The notes: generated by a model not told the origin, from the letters alone. Numbered from the stretch's first letter, positions 28,761 to 39,775 are shown. The stretch is DNA of 64,000 nucleotides from an uncultured Bacteroidales bacterium (GCA_945836755.1 CAMAMB010000001.1:1-64000), one strand, 5' to 3'. Numbers and translations: made by a program.

Positions 28761-28932
28761 TACCTTTGCATCGCTAAAGACGAAAATGTGAAAAAGGGCA
28801 ACCTGTCCGCCACTTCGCGAGTGGTGGTCAAATATGGCAATCATGAGATGGCGGCAAGTCGTGAGACCTGCGGCCTTCAGTTCTATCGCGCCAGTCGTAG
28901 GAGTAGCCCCTCCAGCCGACCTGGCGCGTTTT
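28761..28932 (+). ncRNA. Candidate leader RNA / small RNA upstream of nuoA (promoter to intrinsic terminator)
   Basis: TACCTTTG -7 element at 28761-28768; hairpin CCGCCACT-tcgcg-AGTGGTGG (28807-28827); terminator-like CGCGCCAG...CTGGCGCG-TTTT (28887-28932). Confidence 0.45.
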
Positions 28933-29097
28933 GTATGATTGGGTGAACCCCTTCGTCTCGCCGCCAGGCCCTGGTGATACTACGATGGCGCCTGGTCAGT
29001 GGGAGCGTAGCCTTATCTTCGTCTTCAAGCATCGGCCCGACTTCACACTTCGTCTGTTACGTCCAATATCACTTAATAACCATAAACACAAAGAGCT

Positions 29098-29448
29098 ATG
29101 AACTTTACCTTGTTTGTCACCGCGCTGGTGACAGGGTTGGCGTTTGTAGGTGTTGTGACGATTTTAGCCAAGCTTATTTCGCCGCGTAGCTACAACGCTC
29201 AGAAGGAAGAGGCATACGAATGTGGTATACCTACGCGAGGCCGCAGCTGGATGCAGTTTCGCATAGGCTACTACCTATTTGCCATCCTCTTCCTAATGTT
29301 CGATGTTGAAACGATGTTCCTCTTCCCCTGGGCCGTCGTGATGCGTTCTTTAGGTCCCGCCGGCCTGATCAGCGTGCTCTTCTTCTTATTCATCTTAGTT
29401 CTGGGCCTTGCTTATGCCTGGAGGAAAGGAGCACTCAAATGGCAATGA
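29098..29448 (+). CDS. nuoA: NADH-quinone oxidoreductase subunit A
   Basis: YECGIPTRGRSWMQFRIGYYLFAILFLMFDVETMFLFPWAVV. Confidence 0.96.
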   Translation: MNFTLFVTALVTGLAFVGVVTILAKLISPRSYNAQKEEAYECGIPTRGRSWMQFRIGYYLFAILFLMFDVETMFLFPWAVVMRSLGPAGLISVLFFLFILVLGLAYAWRKGALKWQ

Positions 29449-30074
29449 AACGCGCAAAGATCAAGTCTATCCCCTACGAGGAGTTTAAGGACAACGAGAC
29501 CTATGAGAAGCTTGTAGAAGAACTCAATGCCGGCGGTGCGAACGTCATCGTCAAGAAGCTGGACGACCTCATAGACTGGGGACGCTCCAACTCACTCTGG
29601 CCGCTGACCTTCGCCACAAGTTGCTGCGGTATAGAGTTTATGGCAGTGTGTGCGGCCCGCTACGATATAGCCCGCTTCGGCTTCGAGGTAACACGTAACA
29701 GCCCCCGTCAGGCAGATGTCATTCTGGTATGTGGTACCATCACGACCAAGATGGCCCCCGTGCTGCGCTGCCTCTACGACCAGATGGCCGACCCCAAGTA
29801 TGTGGTGGCTATCGGCGGTTGCTCCATCTCGGGAGGACCTTTCAATAAGTCATACCATGTGCTCAACGGCGTAGACAAGATTATCCCTGTCGACGTCTAT
29901 GTGCCAGGCTGTCCGCCGCGTCCCGAGTCGTTCCTTTATGGCATGATGCAGCTGCAGCGCATTGTGAAAGTGGAAAACTTTTTCGGTACTACCAACCGCA
30001 AGGAGAAAGACCCCTACAAGGTGGAGGCCGAGATAAAAGAAGAACATATTTATAATCAGGAGGAACAGGCATGA
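29439..30074 (+). CDS. nuoB: NADH-quinone oxidoreductase subunit B
   Basis: SLWPLTFATSCCGIEFMAVCAARYDIARFGFEVTRNSPRQADVILVCGTIT; DVYVPGCPPRPE. Confidence 0.97.
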   Translation: MAMKRAKIKSIPYEEFKDNETYEKLVEELNAGGANVIVKKLDDLIDWGRSNSLWPLTFATSCCGIEFMAVCAARYDIARFGFEVTRNSPRQADVILVCGTITTKMAPVLRCLYDQMADPKYVVAIGGCSISGGPFNKSYHVLNGVDKIIPVDVYVPGCPPRPESFLYGMMQLQRIVKVENFFGTTNRKEKDPYKVEAEIKEEHIYNQEEQA

Positions 30075-31777
30075 GCGAAGATCTGAACAAAACAGCCCAA
30101 TCACAGCAGGCCGCTTCAGCCACTCCCGCTGCCAAACCTGCTGCCCCCGCTGCGGCCAAGCCTGCCGCAGCACGACCCGCAACACCCGCTGCTCCCGCCA
30201 AACCCGCTGTCAATGAGATGAAGCCTAAGCAGGTGGAGGCCGCTAAGTTGCACGATGAACTCAAGCGTCTGCACGACCAAGAAGGCATGGACTTCCTGCT
30301 CAGCCTGACCGGCGTGGACAGAGAAGACGACGGCCTCGCCGTGGTCTACCAGCTTGAAAATACCACCACGCTGAAGCAAGCTATCTTGGAGTGTGTGGTG
30401 ACTGACAGAGAGAACCCCCTCGTCCCCTCAGCCGCGGACCTGTGGAACATAGCCTGCACCTACGAGCGCGAGGTATACGACTTCTATGGTATCAAGTTCA
30501 CCGGCCACCCCGACATGCGTCGCCTCTTCATGCGTGAAGACTGGGTGGGTTACCCCTTCCGTAAGGACGACGAGACAGAAAAGAATAACCCCCTGCGCAT
30601 GACCAACGAGCCCCTCAGCGACACTACCACAGAGTATGTGCTCACGGAGGACGGCAAGGTGGAGGCTGTGGAACATGCTATCTTCCAGGAAGATGACTAT
30701 GTCATCAATATAGGCCCGCAGCACCCTTCTACCCACGGCGTGCTCCACTTCCGTGTAGCCCTCGAGGGTGAGCGCATTCGCAAGATAGACCCTGTGCTGG
30801 GTTATATTCACCGTGGCGTGGAGAAGATTAGCGAGAAGATGACCTACCCGCAAACCCTTGCGCTGACCGACCGCCTCGACTATCTCGGTGCCATGCAGAA
30901 CCGCCACGCGCTCTGTATGTGTATTGAGCAGGCCATGGGTGTGGAGGTGAGTGACAGAGTGCAGGTCATTCGTACCATCATGGATGAGTTGCAACGTATC
31001 GACTCCCACATACTCTTCTTTTCCTGCCTCTGTCAGGACCTGGGTGCCACTACTGCCTTCCTTTACGGCTTCCGCGACCGTGAGAAAATCCTGGACATCT
31101 TCGAGGAAACTTGCGGCGGACGTCTCATCCTCAATTACAACACCATTGGCGGTGTGATGGCAGACATTCATCCCAACTTCGTGAAGCGCGTCAAGGAGTT
31201 TATCCCTTATATGAGGAAGAACATCCAAGAGTATCACGACATCTTCACCGGCAACGTCATCTTCCAAAACCGCTCCAAGGGAGTGGGCGTATTGTCAAAG
31301 GAACAGGTAATCTCCTTTGGCTGTACGGGTGGTACGGGCCGCGCCTCCGGTTGGCACAACGACCTTCGTAAGCTGCGCCCCTATGCGGCATATGACCGTG
31401 TGCAGTTCAACGAAGTGACCCGCACCGAAGGCGACAGCTTTGCCCGCTACATGATCCGTCTTGACGAGATACTCGAGAGCCTCCACATCATAGAGCAGCT
31501 CATAGACAATATTCCTGAAGGCAACTTCCGTGAGAAGATGAAGCCTATCATCAAACTTCCTGTGGGACAGTTCTATAGTGAGGTAGAAGGCAGCCGTGGA
31601 CGCTTCGGCGTGTACATAGAGAGCAAGGGCGACAAGTCGCCTTATCGCCTTCACTACCGCTCTACGGGCCTACCTCTTGTGGCTGTGATGGACACTGCTT
31701 GCAAGGACAACATGATAGCAGACCTTATCACCATCGGTGGTACGGTGGACTATGTAGTGCCCGATATTGACCGATAA
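30071..31777 (+). CDS. nuoCD: Fused NADH-quinone oxidoreductase subunit C/D with Ala/Pro/Lys-rich N-terminal extension
   Basis: DFYGIKFTGHPDMRRLFMREDWVGYPFRKD (NuoC) then NIGPQHPSTHGVLHFRVALEGERI...YIHRGVEK (NuoD). Confidence 0.96.
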   Translation: MSEDLNKTAQSQQAASATPAAKPAAPAAAKPAAARPATPAAPAKPAVNEMKPKQVEAAKLHDELKRLHDQEGMDFLLSLTGVDREDDGLAVVYQLENTTTLKQAILECVVTDRENPLVPSAADLWNIACTYEREVYDFYGIKFTGHPDMRRLFMREDWVGYPFRKDDETEKNNPLRMTNEPLSDTTTEYVLTEDGKVEAVEHAIFQEDDYVINIGPQHPSTHGVLHFRVALEGERIRKIDPVLGYIHRGVEKISEKMTYPQTLALTDRLDYLGAMQNRHALCMCIEQAMGVEVSDRVQVIRTIMDELQRIDSHILFFSCLCQDLGATTAFLYGFRDREKILDIFEETCGGRLILNYNTIGGVMADIHPNFVKRVKEFIPYMRKNIQEYHDIFTGNVIFQNRSKGVGVLSKEQVISFGCTGGTGRASGWHNDLRKLRPYAAYDRVQFNEVTRTEGDSFARYMIRLDEILESLHIIEQLIDNIPEGNFREKMKPIIKLPVGQFYSEVEGSRGRFGVYIESKGDKSPYRLHYRSTGLPLVAVMDTACKDNMIADLITIGGTVDYVVPDIDR

Positions 31778-31836
31778 CTCATACCGACATCTCAGCTCAT
31801 GGCCTCCCGTAGCTATCCCGCTCAGAAGGGGGCGTC

Positions 31837-32961
31837 ATGATGCAGAGAGTCACCAATCAACTAACGCAAACAATCATGTTTAACTTCACCACTATAACCA
31901 ACTGGCTGCACAGTTTTCTGACCACCACCTGTGGCTTTGCGGAATGGGGAGCTATCCTCACCGAGAGCGTGCTGGTGGCCCTGGTTATCATTACCCTCTA
32001 CGCTGTGTTTGCCATTGCCCTCATCTACATGGAGCGTAAGGTCTGTGCTTTCTTCCAGTGCCGCCTTGGCCCCATGCGTGTAGGTAAATGGGGCTTGTTA
32101 CAGGTATTCAGTGACGTCTTCAAGATGCTGACCAAGGAAATCATCAGTATGCGTCAGACGGATCAGTTCCTGCATAACCTGGCCCCCTTCCTCGTCGTGA
32201 TGGCCTCCATGATTACATTCGCCTGTCTGCCTTGGAACCAGGGAGCACATATCATTGACTTCAATGTAGGCGTGTTTTTCTTCTTAGCCATCTCCTCCAT
32301 CGGTGTGGTAGGTATCCTGCTTGCCGGCTGGAGTAGCAACAATAAGTTCTCGCTCATTGGTGCCATGCGTAGTGGCGCCCAGATTATCAGCTACGAACTG
32401 TCTATCGGTCTGACCATGCTGGCCATGATCTGTCTGACGGGCACGATGTCGTTCAGCGAGATTTGCAATGACCAGTACGTGAATGGCTGGAACATTGTGC
32501 GTGGCCATGTGCCTGCCGTCATCGCCTTCATCATCTATCTGGTAGCAGGTAATGCCGAGTGTAACCGCGGCCCGTTCGACCTGCCTGAGTGCGAGAGCGA
32601 GCTGACTGCCGGTTATCACACAGAGTATTCGGGCATGCACTTCGGCTACTACTATCTGGCTGAATATCTCAACCTATTTATCTGTGCCGGTATGGCCAGC
32701 ACCATCTTCCTTGGTGGTTGGGCACCTCTACAGATAGCAGGCCTCGACGGCTTCAACGCCGTGATGGCCTTCATCCCCGGCGCAGTATGGTTTGTGGGCA
32801 AGGCTTTCTTTGTAGTATTCCTGCTGATGTGGCTCCGCTGGACGTTCCCGCGTCTGAGAATTGACCAGATACTTTCGTTAGAGTGGAAGTACCTTATCCC
32901 CTTTACGATGGTCAATCTCGTGCTGATGGCCCTCTGCGTGGCAATGGGCTGGACATTCTAA
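31837..32961 (+). CDS. nuoH: NADH-quinone oxidoreductase subunit H
   Basis: YMERKVCAFFQCRLGPMRVGKWGLLQVFSDVFKMLTKE; ECNRGPFDLPECESELTAGYHTEYSGMHFG. Confidence 0.96.
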   Translation: MMQRVTNQLTQTIMFNFTTITNWLHSFLTTTCGFAEWGAILTESVLVALVIITLYAVFAIALIYMERKVCAFFQCRLGPMRVGKWGLLQVFSDVFKMLTKEIISMRQTDQFLHNLAPFLVVMASMITFACLPWNQGAHIIDFNVGVFFFLAISSIGVVGILLAGWSSNNKFSLIGAMRSGAQIISYELSIGLTMLAMICLTGTMSFSEICNDQYVNGWNIVRGHVPAVIAFIIYLVAGNAECNRGPFDLPECESELTAGYHTEYSGMHFGYYYLAEYLNLFICAGMASTIFLGGWAPLQIAGLDGFNAVMAFIPGAVWFVGKAFFVVFLLMWLRWTFPRLRIDQILSLEWKYLIPFTMVNLVLMALCVAMGWTF

Positions 32962-33045
32962 CAAGCGACGGACGAGGGCCACTCAGCGGCCATGGCCGTA
33001 TGACTGCAAGCCCTCAACCCTCTTGATACTTTAACAGATAAATCA

Positions 33046-33513
33046 ATGGAAGACAAGACATACATAGGCGGTATAGCCTCGGGCATCAAAAGCCTCGCCA
33101 CAGGGTTGAAGACAACCATGCGCGAGTTCTTCACTCCCAAAATCACGGAGCAGTATCCCGAGAACCGTCAGACCAACCAGATGTTCGAGCGCTTTAGAGG
33201 CTCCCTGACCATGCCCCACAACGAAGCCAACGAACACAAATGTATTGGCTGCGGCCTTTGCCAGATGGCCTGCCCCAATGGCAGCATCAAGGTGAGCAGC
33301 GAAATGTATGAGACTGAGGACGGCAAGAAGAAAAAGCGTCTCGTCAAGTACGAGTATGACCTCGGCTCTTGCATGTTCTGCCAGCTCTGTACCAATGCGT
33401 GCCCGCATGGAGCCATTGCCTTTGACCAAAGCTACGAGAATGCGGTGTTCAACCGTGCCAAACTCGTCAAGCAGCTCAATCGCGAAGGCTCTAAGGTGGC
33501 TGAAAAGAAGTAA
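33046..33513 (+). CDS. nuoI: NADH-quinone oxidoreductase subunit I (2x[4Fe-4S] ferredoxin)
   Basis: CIGCGLCQMACPNG and CMFCQLCTNACPHGAI motifs. Confidence 0.95.
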   Translation: MEDKTYIGGIASGIKSLATGLKTTMREFFTPKITEQYPENRQTNQMFERFRGSLTMPHNEANEHKCIGCGLCQMACPNGSIKVSSEMYETEDGKKKKRLVKYEYDLGSCMFCQLCTNACPHGAIAFDQSYENAVFNRAKLVKQLNREGSKVAEKK

Positions 33514-33653
33514 GTCAACGTCTTGCGGGGCATGGCCGTGCTTGGGGCAGAATGTGTGAAGCGTTTCACGGCCTCCGTGCTCTCGGCCACTTCAGGCCTC
33601 GCAGCGTCTACGCCCGCCTTCCTGCGGGCATTGAATAATAAACTCCTATATCA

Positions 33654-34175
33654 ATGAATTCTCATAATATCATGTTCATCATTCTGGCAGTGTTCATCAT
33701 GCTCTCATCGTTTGCAACGGTGATGACGAAGAGCATAGTTCGCGCTGCCACCTACCTGCTATTTGTCCTGCTGGGCACTGCAGGTCTGTATTTCCTGATG
33801 GGCTTCACCTTCCTGGGCTCCGTTCAGGTGATGGTCTACGCCGGTGGCATTATCGTGCTCTACGTGTTCTCCATCCTCTTGACCGAGGGTGCAAAGGACG
33901 AGACCTTCAAGCGTAAGATGAAGGACGCCTCCTGGGGGCTCGTGCTGAGTCTCATAGGCTTCATCGCCTTTGTCAGTGTGGTGCTTACCTATCAGTTTCG
34001 CTCGTTGGTGCTCACCGCTCCCATTGAGGGAGGTGAAGAGCTGACGACCATCGAGTCTATTGGCCGCCACATGCTCTCCACCGATGCCGGTGGTTATCTC
34101 CTTCCCTTCGAGGCAGTCAGTGTGTTGTTGCTTGCCTGCATTGTGGGCGCCTTGGTTATTGCCCGTAAGCGTTAA
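33654..34175 (+). CDS. nuoJ: NADH-quinone oxidoreductase subunit J
   Basis: YFLMGFTFLGSVQVMVYAGGIIVLYVFSILLT. Confidence 0.93.
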   Translation: MNSHNIMFIILAVFIMLSSFATVMTKSIVRAATYLLFVLLGTAGLYFLMGFTFLGSVQVMVYAGGIIVLYVFSILLTEGAKDETFKRKMKDASWGLVLSLIGFIAFVSVVLTYQFRSLVLTAPIEGGEELTTIESIGRHMLSTDAGGYLLPFEAVSVLLLACIVGALVIARKR

Positions 34176-34201
34176 ATCATTCCAAATTCCCTACTCACAA
34201 A

Positions 34202-34510
34202 ATGATACACATAGAATATCTTCTCATCGTCTCTGCGGTCATGATGTTTGCGGGCGTGTTTGGTTTCCTCACTCGCAAGAGCACGCTGGCCATCCTGCTG
34301 TCTATCGAACTCATGCTGAACGCCACCGACCTCAACTTCGCCGTGTTCAACCGCATGCTCTACCCCGATGGCAACGAGGGCTACTTCTTTGCCCTCTTCA
34401 GCATAGCCATCTCAGCAGCTGAGAGCGCCATCGCCATCGCTATCATGATTAACCTTTATCGCATGCTCAAGAACATTCAGGTGGATGAGCTGGAGCAGAT
34501 GAAGTGGTAA
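34202..34510 (+). CDS. nuoK: NADH-quinone oxidoreductase subunit K
   Basis: STLAILLSIELMLNATDLNFAVFNR...SAAESAIAIAIMINLYR. Confidence 0.95.
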   Translation: MIHIEYLLIVSAVMMFAGVFGFLTRKSTLAILLSIELMLNATDLNFAVFNRMLYPDGNEGYFFALFSIAISAAESAIAIAIMINLYRMLKNIQVDELEQMKW

Positions 34511-34535
34511 CCTTCTACTAATAAAACTCCTATTC

Positions 34536-36440
34536 ATGGAATCAACTATCTTTATCCTCCTGCTGCCCTTCCTTTCGTTCGTCCTTCTGGGCGTCTTTGG
34601 AAAGTGGTTCAGCCATAAAGCCGCGGGCTTGGTGGGTACGGCGGTGCTCTCGGTAGTGGCGCTCCTGTCTTACTATACGGCCTACGAATATTTCTTCGAG
34701 ACAGCCCGCACAGCCACAGGAGCATTGCCCGTTCTGACCCCCTATAATGTGACGTGGCTACCCTTCTTTGTCCACGGCCTCAGCTTCGACATGGGCATCA
34801 TGCTCGACCCCATCAGTGTGATGATGTTGATTGTCATATCGACGGTGTCGCTGATGGTCCATATCTACTCGTTTGGCTATATGGATGGCGAGCGTGGTTT
34901 CCAGCGCTACTATGCCTTCCTGAGTCTCTTCACCATGTCGATGCTTGGCTTGGTGGTAGCCACCAACATCTTCCAGATGTACATGTTCTGGGAGCTTGTG
35001 GGTGTATCCTCCTACCTCCTCATTGGTTTCTACTACCAGTCGCCGGCTGCCATTGCCGCCTCTAAGAAGGCCTTCATCGTTACTCGCTTTGCCGACCTCT
35101 TCTTCTTGATAGGCATTCTGATATACGGCTACTACTGCCAGTCCTTCGGCTTCGATTTCAGCCAGGCAGGCTTTGAAGCCGGAGCAGCCATGCTGCCTCT
35201 CAGCCTATTCTTGATGTTCATTGGTGGTGCGGGCAAGAGTGCCATGTTCCCTCTCCACATCTGGCTTCCCGACGCCATGGAAGGCCCCACTCCGGTGTCG
35301 GCCCTTATCCATGCAGCCACCATGGTGGTGGCAGGTGTCTTCCAGATAGCCCGCCTCTTCCCCTTGTGGATAGAATATGCGCCCGACACCCTCCATGTCG
35401 TTGCCTGGATAGGTGCTTTCACGGCCTTCTATGCAGCAGCTGTGGCCTGTTGTCAGAGTGACATCAAGCGTGTGCTCGCTTTCTCCACCATCTCTCAGAT
35501 AGCCTTCATGATGGTATCTCTCGGCGTGTGCTACGAGTATACCACAGGCCACGAGCATGTGGGTTCACTCGGCTACATGGCTTCCATGTTCCACCTTTTT
35601 ACCCACGCCATGTTCAAGGCCCTCCTCTTCCTTGGAGCCGGTTGCATCATCCATGCCGTTCACAGCAACGAGATGTCAGCCATGGGTGGCTTGCGCAAGT
35701 ATATGCCCATCACCCATTGGACCTTCCTCATAGCCTGTCTCGCCATTAGTGGCATACCTCCCTTCTCGGGCTTCTTCTCCAAGGACGAAATCCTGACCGC
35801 GGCTTTCGCCTACATGCCCGCCATGGGCTGGATCATGACAGCCATTGCCGCCATGACGGCCTTCTATATGTTCCGCCTTTACTTCGGCATATTCTGGGGC
35901 ACAGAGAACAAAGAGCTTCATGCCCACCATACACCTCACGAGGCGCCCCTTACCATGACCTTCCCCCTCATGTTCCTGGCGGCTGTCACCTGTGTGGCAG
36001 GCTTCATCCCCTTCGGCCATTTTGTCAGCGCCGATGGTGTAAGCTATGACATACATCTTGACTGGAATGTGGCCGGCACGAGCATCATCATCGCCGTAGC
36101 CTCCATCTTCATAGCCACTTGGATTTACATGGGCGAGCGTCAGCCCAAGGCCGATGCCCTGGCCGAGAAGTTCGCCTCCCTCCACCGTTGGGCCTTCAAG
36201 CGTTTCTATCTCGACGAGGTCTACCAGTATGTCACTCACCGTATCATTTTCGCCCACGTCAGCACCCCCATCGCCAAGTTCGACCGCAAGGTGGTCGATG
36301 GCTTCTTCAACTTCCTCGCCTGGGGCACCCATTCTCTGAGTTTCGCCATCCGTGGCTTCCAGAGTGGCGCCGTGCAGAAGTACGCTGCCATCTTCCTGCT
36401 GGGCACTCTTGCCCTGCTCGCCATCATGGCATGGGCTTGA
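34536..36440 (+). CDS. nuoL: NADH-quinone oxidoreductase subunit L
   Basis: WELVGVSSYLLIGFYY; FPLHIWLPDAMEGPTPVSALIHAATMVVAGVF. Confidence 0.96.
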   Translation: MESTIFILLLPFLSFVLLGVFGKWFSHKAAGLVGTAVLSVVALLSYYTAYEYFFETARTATGALPVLTPYNVTWLPFFVHGLSFDMGIMLDPISVMMLIVISTVSLMVHIYSFGYMDGERGFQRYYAFLSLFTMSMLGLVVATNIFQMYMFWELVGVSSYLLIGFYYQSPAAIAASKKAFIVTRFADLFFLIGILIYGYYCQSFGFDFSQAGFEAGAAMLPLSLFLMFIGGAGKSAMFPLHIWLPDAMEGPTPVSALIHAATMVVAGVFQIARLFPLWIEYAPDTLHVVAWIGAFTAFYAAAVACCQSDIKRVLAFSTISQIAFMMVSLGVCYEYTTGHEHVGSLGYMASMFHLFTHAMFKALLFLGAGCIIHAVHSNEMSAMGGLRKYMPITHWTFLIACLAISGIPPFSGFFSKDEILTAAFAYMPAMGWIMTAIAAMTAFYMFRLYFGIFWGTENKELHAHHTPHEAPLTMTFPLMFLAAVTCVAGFIPFGHFVSADGVSYDIHLDWNVAGTSIIIAVASIFIATWIYMGERQPKADALAEKFASLHRWAFKRFYLDEVYQYVTHRIIFAHVSTPIAKFDRKVVDGFFNFLAWGTHSLSFAIRGFQSGAVQKYAAIFLLGTLALLAIMAWA

Positions 36441-36480
36441 CTAACGAGTACATTCCTTTAACCCTAACATACCACACTAT

Positions 36481-37983
36481 ATGAATTTTCTTTCATTATT
36501 CGTACTCATCCCCCTCGTCATGCTGCTGGGCCTTTGGTTAGTGCGTGGCGACAGGGGCGTGCGTGCCGTGATGGTGGCAGGCAGCACCGCTCTGCTGGCC
36601 CTGGCTGCCTATCTCACGGTCACCTTCTTGAGCGATCGTGCAGCAGGCGAAACGGCTGAATACCTCTACACCGCCTCCTTCCTGTGGTTCGAGCCGCTCC
36701 ATATATATTACTCTGTGGGTGTCGACGGCATCAGTGTAGCCATGCTCTTGCTCTCTGCCGTCATTGTCTTCACGGGCACATTTGCCTCGTGGCAGCTTCA
36801 GCCCATGCTCAAGGAGTACTTCCTCTGGTTCACCCTGCTCAGCCTCGGCGTCTTCGGCTTCTTCATCAGCGTCGACCTCTTTGCCATGTTCATGTTCTAC
36901 GAGATAGCGCTCATTCCCATGTATCTCCTCATCGGTGTATGGGGTAGTGGAAAGAAGGAGTATGCTGCCATGAAGCTCACCCTTATGCTTATGGGCGGCT
37001 CCGCCTTCTTGATGTGCGGCATCTTCGGCATCTTCTACGGAGCCGGAGGTCAGACCATGAACCTTTATGAGATTGCGCGTCATCTCGGAGGGGCTCACGC
37101 CATTCCCGTTGCTCAGCAGTACATCTGGTTCCCCTTGACCTTCATCGGCTTCGGCGTGCTCGGCGCGCTGTTCCCCTTCCACACTTGGAGCCCCGACGGC
37201 CACGCCTCAGCGCCAACTGCCGTGTCCATGCTCCATGCAGGTGTATTGATGAAGCTCGGTGGTTACGGCTGTTTCCGCATAGCCATGTACCTCATGCCCG
37301 AGGCGGCCAACGACCTCAGCTGGATTTTCCTTATCCTCACCGGCATCTCCGTGGTCTACGGAGCTTTCTCGGCCTGCGTCCAGACCGACCTCAAGTATAT
37401 CAATGCCTATAGCTCGGTGTCCCACTGCGGTCTCGTGCTCTTCGCCATATTGATGCTCAACCAGACCGCCGTCACCGGTGCAGTGCTCCAGATGCTGAGC
37501 CACGGCCTTATGACCGCCCTATTCTTTGCCCTCATCGGCATGATCTACGGCCGCACCCACACCCGCGACATACGCGAGTTGAACGGCCTCATGCGCATCA
37601 TGCCCTTCCTCTCGGTAGGTTACATCATTGCCGGTCTTGCCAACCTTGGCCTGCCCGGCTTCTCGGGCTTCATTGCTGAGATGACCATCTTCGTGGGCTC
37701 GTTCCAGAATGCCGACACCTTCCACCGTGTGCTCACCGTCGCCGCCTGCTGTTCCATCGTCATCACCGCAGTCTACATCCTGCGCGTGGTCGGCAAGATA
37801 CTCTACGGCACGTGTACCAACGAGCACCATCTCAAGCTCACCGACGCTACATGGGACGAACGCTTTGCCGTGATTTGCCTCATCCTCTCGGTAGCCGCTT
37901 TGGGTATGGCCCCGCTTTGGGTGAGCGACATGATCAATGGCGGCGTCCTCCCCATCGTCAGCCACATCCTTGCAGCTAACTGA
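36481..37983 (+). CDS. nuoM: NADH-quinone oxidoreductase subunit M
   Basis: [50 protein letters not shown]. Confidence 0.95.
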   Translation: MNFLSLFVLIPLVMLLGLWLVRGDRGVRAVMVAGSTALLALAAYLTVTFLSDRAAGETAEYLYTASFLWFEPLHIYYSVGVDGISVAMLLLSAVIVFTGTFASWQLQPMLKEYFLWFTLLSLGVFGFFISVDLFAMFMFYEIALIPMYLLIGVWGSGKKEYAAMKLTLMLMGGSAFLMCGIFGIFYGAGGQTMNLYEIARHLGGAHAIPVAQQYIWFPLTFIGFGVLGALFPFHTWSPDGHASAPTAVSMLHAGVLMKLGGYGCFRIAMYLMPEAANDLSWIFLILTGISVVYGAFSACVQTDLKYINAYSSVSHCGLVLFAILMLNQTAVTGAVLQMLSHGLMTALFFALIGMIYGRTHTRDIRELNGLMRIMPFLSVGYIIAGLANLGLPGFSGFIAEMTIFVGSFQNADTFHRVLTVAACCSIVITAVYILRVVGKILYGTCTNEHHLKLTDATWDERFAVICLILSVAALGMAPLWVSDMINGGVLPIVSHILAAN

Positions 37984-38033
37984 CGCCTCGGCGACATGCA
38001 ATCCATCTATTTATCTTCCATTTTAATCATATC

Positions 38034-39485
38034 ATGGACTATTCACAATTTCTCCTGATGCACGAAGAGCTCTCGCTGCTGGCAGTCATCCTCATACTGT
38101 TCGTGGCCGACCTCTTCATGTGCCCCGACAAGAAGAGCGGCAAGGGCGTCTACAACACCGCCCTGCCCGTCCTGCTCCTTGCCGTCCACACGGTGCTCAA
38201 TCTTCTGCCATGCAGCTGTGCCCTGGCCACCGAGGCCTTCGGAGGCATGTACCAATATACGCCGATGATGACCATTCTCAAGTCAGTGCTCAACGTCGGC
38301 ACCATCATCGTCTTCCTCATGGCTCACAGCTGGCTCTCCCGCACTGAGAACGTCGTCAAGCAGGGCGAGTTCTACATGCTGGTGCTCTTCACCCTCCTGG
38401 GCATGTACTTCATGATCGGTGCGGGCCACTTCCTCATGTTCTTCATTGGCTTAGAGCTAGCCTCAGTGCCCATGACGGCGCTCATAGCTTTCGACAAGAT
38501 GCGCCGCGAGAGTGCCGAGGCCGGAGCCAAGTTCATTCTCCTGGCCCTCTTCAGCAGCGCCCTGCTCCTCTATGGCCTCTCGCTCATCTACGGTGTGACC
38601 GGCTCACTCTACTTCGACCAGGTAGGTGCGCTCATCGACGGCTCCACCCTCTCCATCTTCGCCCTCGTGCTCTTCCTCACCGGCATGGGCTTCAAGATTT
38701 CGCTCGTGCCCTTCCACCTCTGGACGGCCGACACCTACGAGGGTGCGCCCACCAGCGTGACCGCCTTCCTGAGCGTCACCAGCAAGGGCGCGGCTGCCTT
38801 CGTTCTCTTCACCGTGCTGATTAAGGCCTTCCCCGTCAGCGACCTCTTCTATAGTTGGAACACCGGTCTCTACTGGATCATTGTGGCATCTATCACTGTG
38901 GCCAACCTCTTTGCCATCCGCCAGAATAATCTGAAGCGCTTCATGGCCTTCTCCGCCATCTCCCAGGCCGGTTATCTGGTGCTCGCCCTTATGGACGGCA
39001 CGGCACAGGGCATGACGGCGCTCGTCTTCTACCTGCTTGTCTACATGGTCAGCAATCTCGGCGCCTTTGCCGTGATGACTTCGGTGGAGGAGCACAGCGG
39101 CAAGATGCTCATCAGCGACTATAACGGCCTCTACACCACCAACCCCAAGCTGGCCTTCCTCATGACGCTCTGCCTCTTCTCGCTGGCAGGCATTCCGCCC
39201 TTCGCCGGCTTCTTCTCCAAGTTCTTTGTCTTCATGGCGGCCTTCAAGGCAGGCTATCCCCTGCTGGTCTTCATTGCCTTGGCCAATACCGTCATCTCGC
39301 TCTACTACTATCTGCTCATCGTCAAGGCCATGTACATCAACAAGCCCGAGAGTGCAGCCATCGCGACCTTCCGTTCCGACAACTACACCCGCCTGGCCCT
39401 TGCGCTCTGCACGCTTGGCGTCATAGCTTTCGGCCTCGGAGGCGTGTTCTACAACTATATCGACCTCTTCAGCTACGGCCTCTGA
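38034..39485 (+). CDS. nuoN: NADH-quinone oxidoreductase subunit N
   Basis: [50 protein letters not shown]. Confidence 0.95.
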   Translation: MDYSQFLLMHEELSLLAVILILFVADLFMCPDKKSGKGVYNTALPVLLLAVHTVLNLLPCSCALATEAFGGMYQYTPMMTILKSVLNVGTIIVFLMAHSWLSRTENVVKQGEFYMLVLFTLLGMYFMIGAGHFLMFFIGLELASVPMTALIAFDKMRRESAEAGAKFILLALFSSALLLYGLSLIYGVTGSLYFDQVGALIDGSTLSIFALVLFLTGMGFKISLVPFHLWTADTYEGAPTSVTAFLSVTSKGAAAFVLFTVLIKAFPVSDLFYSWNTGLYWIIVASITVANLFAIRQNNLKRFMAFSAISQAGYLVLALMDGTAQGMTALVFYLLVYMVSNLGAFAVMTSVEEHSGKMLISDYNGLYTTNPKLAFLMTLCLFSLAGIPPFAGFFSKFFVFMAAFKAGYPLLVFIALANTVISLYYYLLIVKAMYINKPESAAIATFRSDNYTRLALALCTLGVIAFGLGGVFYNYIDLFSYGL

Positions 39486-39524
39486 GGCCCGTGGCCCTTT
39501 TGAGACGATAGTCCCACCCCTTAG

Positions 39525-39556
39525 GCAGCCCGACCCCGCGGTCGGGCTGCTTTTTT
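39525..39556 (+). terminator. Intrinsic terminator of nuo operon
   Basis: GCAGCCCGACC-ccgc-GGTCGGGCTGC-TTTTTT. Confidence 0.92.
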
Positions 39557-39775
39557 ATGCCCTGTTGTCAGCGCAGAGCGGCCTCTCCGCGCGGCTTGCG
39601 TAGCTTGGCGGCGGAGCGTATGGCAGGGCTCCCGCCATCGAGCCCGGCGCCATGCCGGCGTGGAGCGCTGCGGGGTTGCGGGCCGACAGCTGAGCCCTGC
39701 GGCCCTGCCCGTTTCCCATTCTTCTAAGCTTTCGCGCCGTTTCTGAAAACCTCCGAGTGAGTGAAATCTGCCCCA

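Noticed and set aside
28548-28946. 132-aa plus ORF over the nuo leader region
   Set aside because: Overlaps the predicted promoter and terminator hairpins; no domain or plausible start context, better explained as noncoding.
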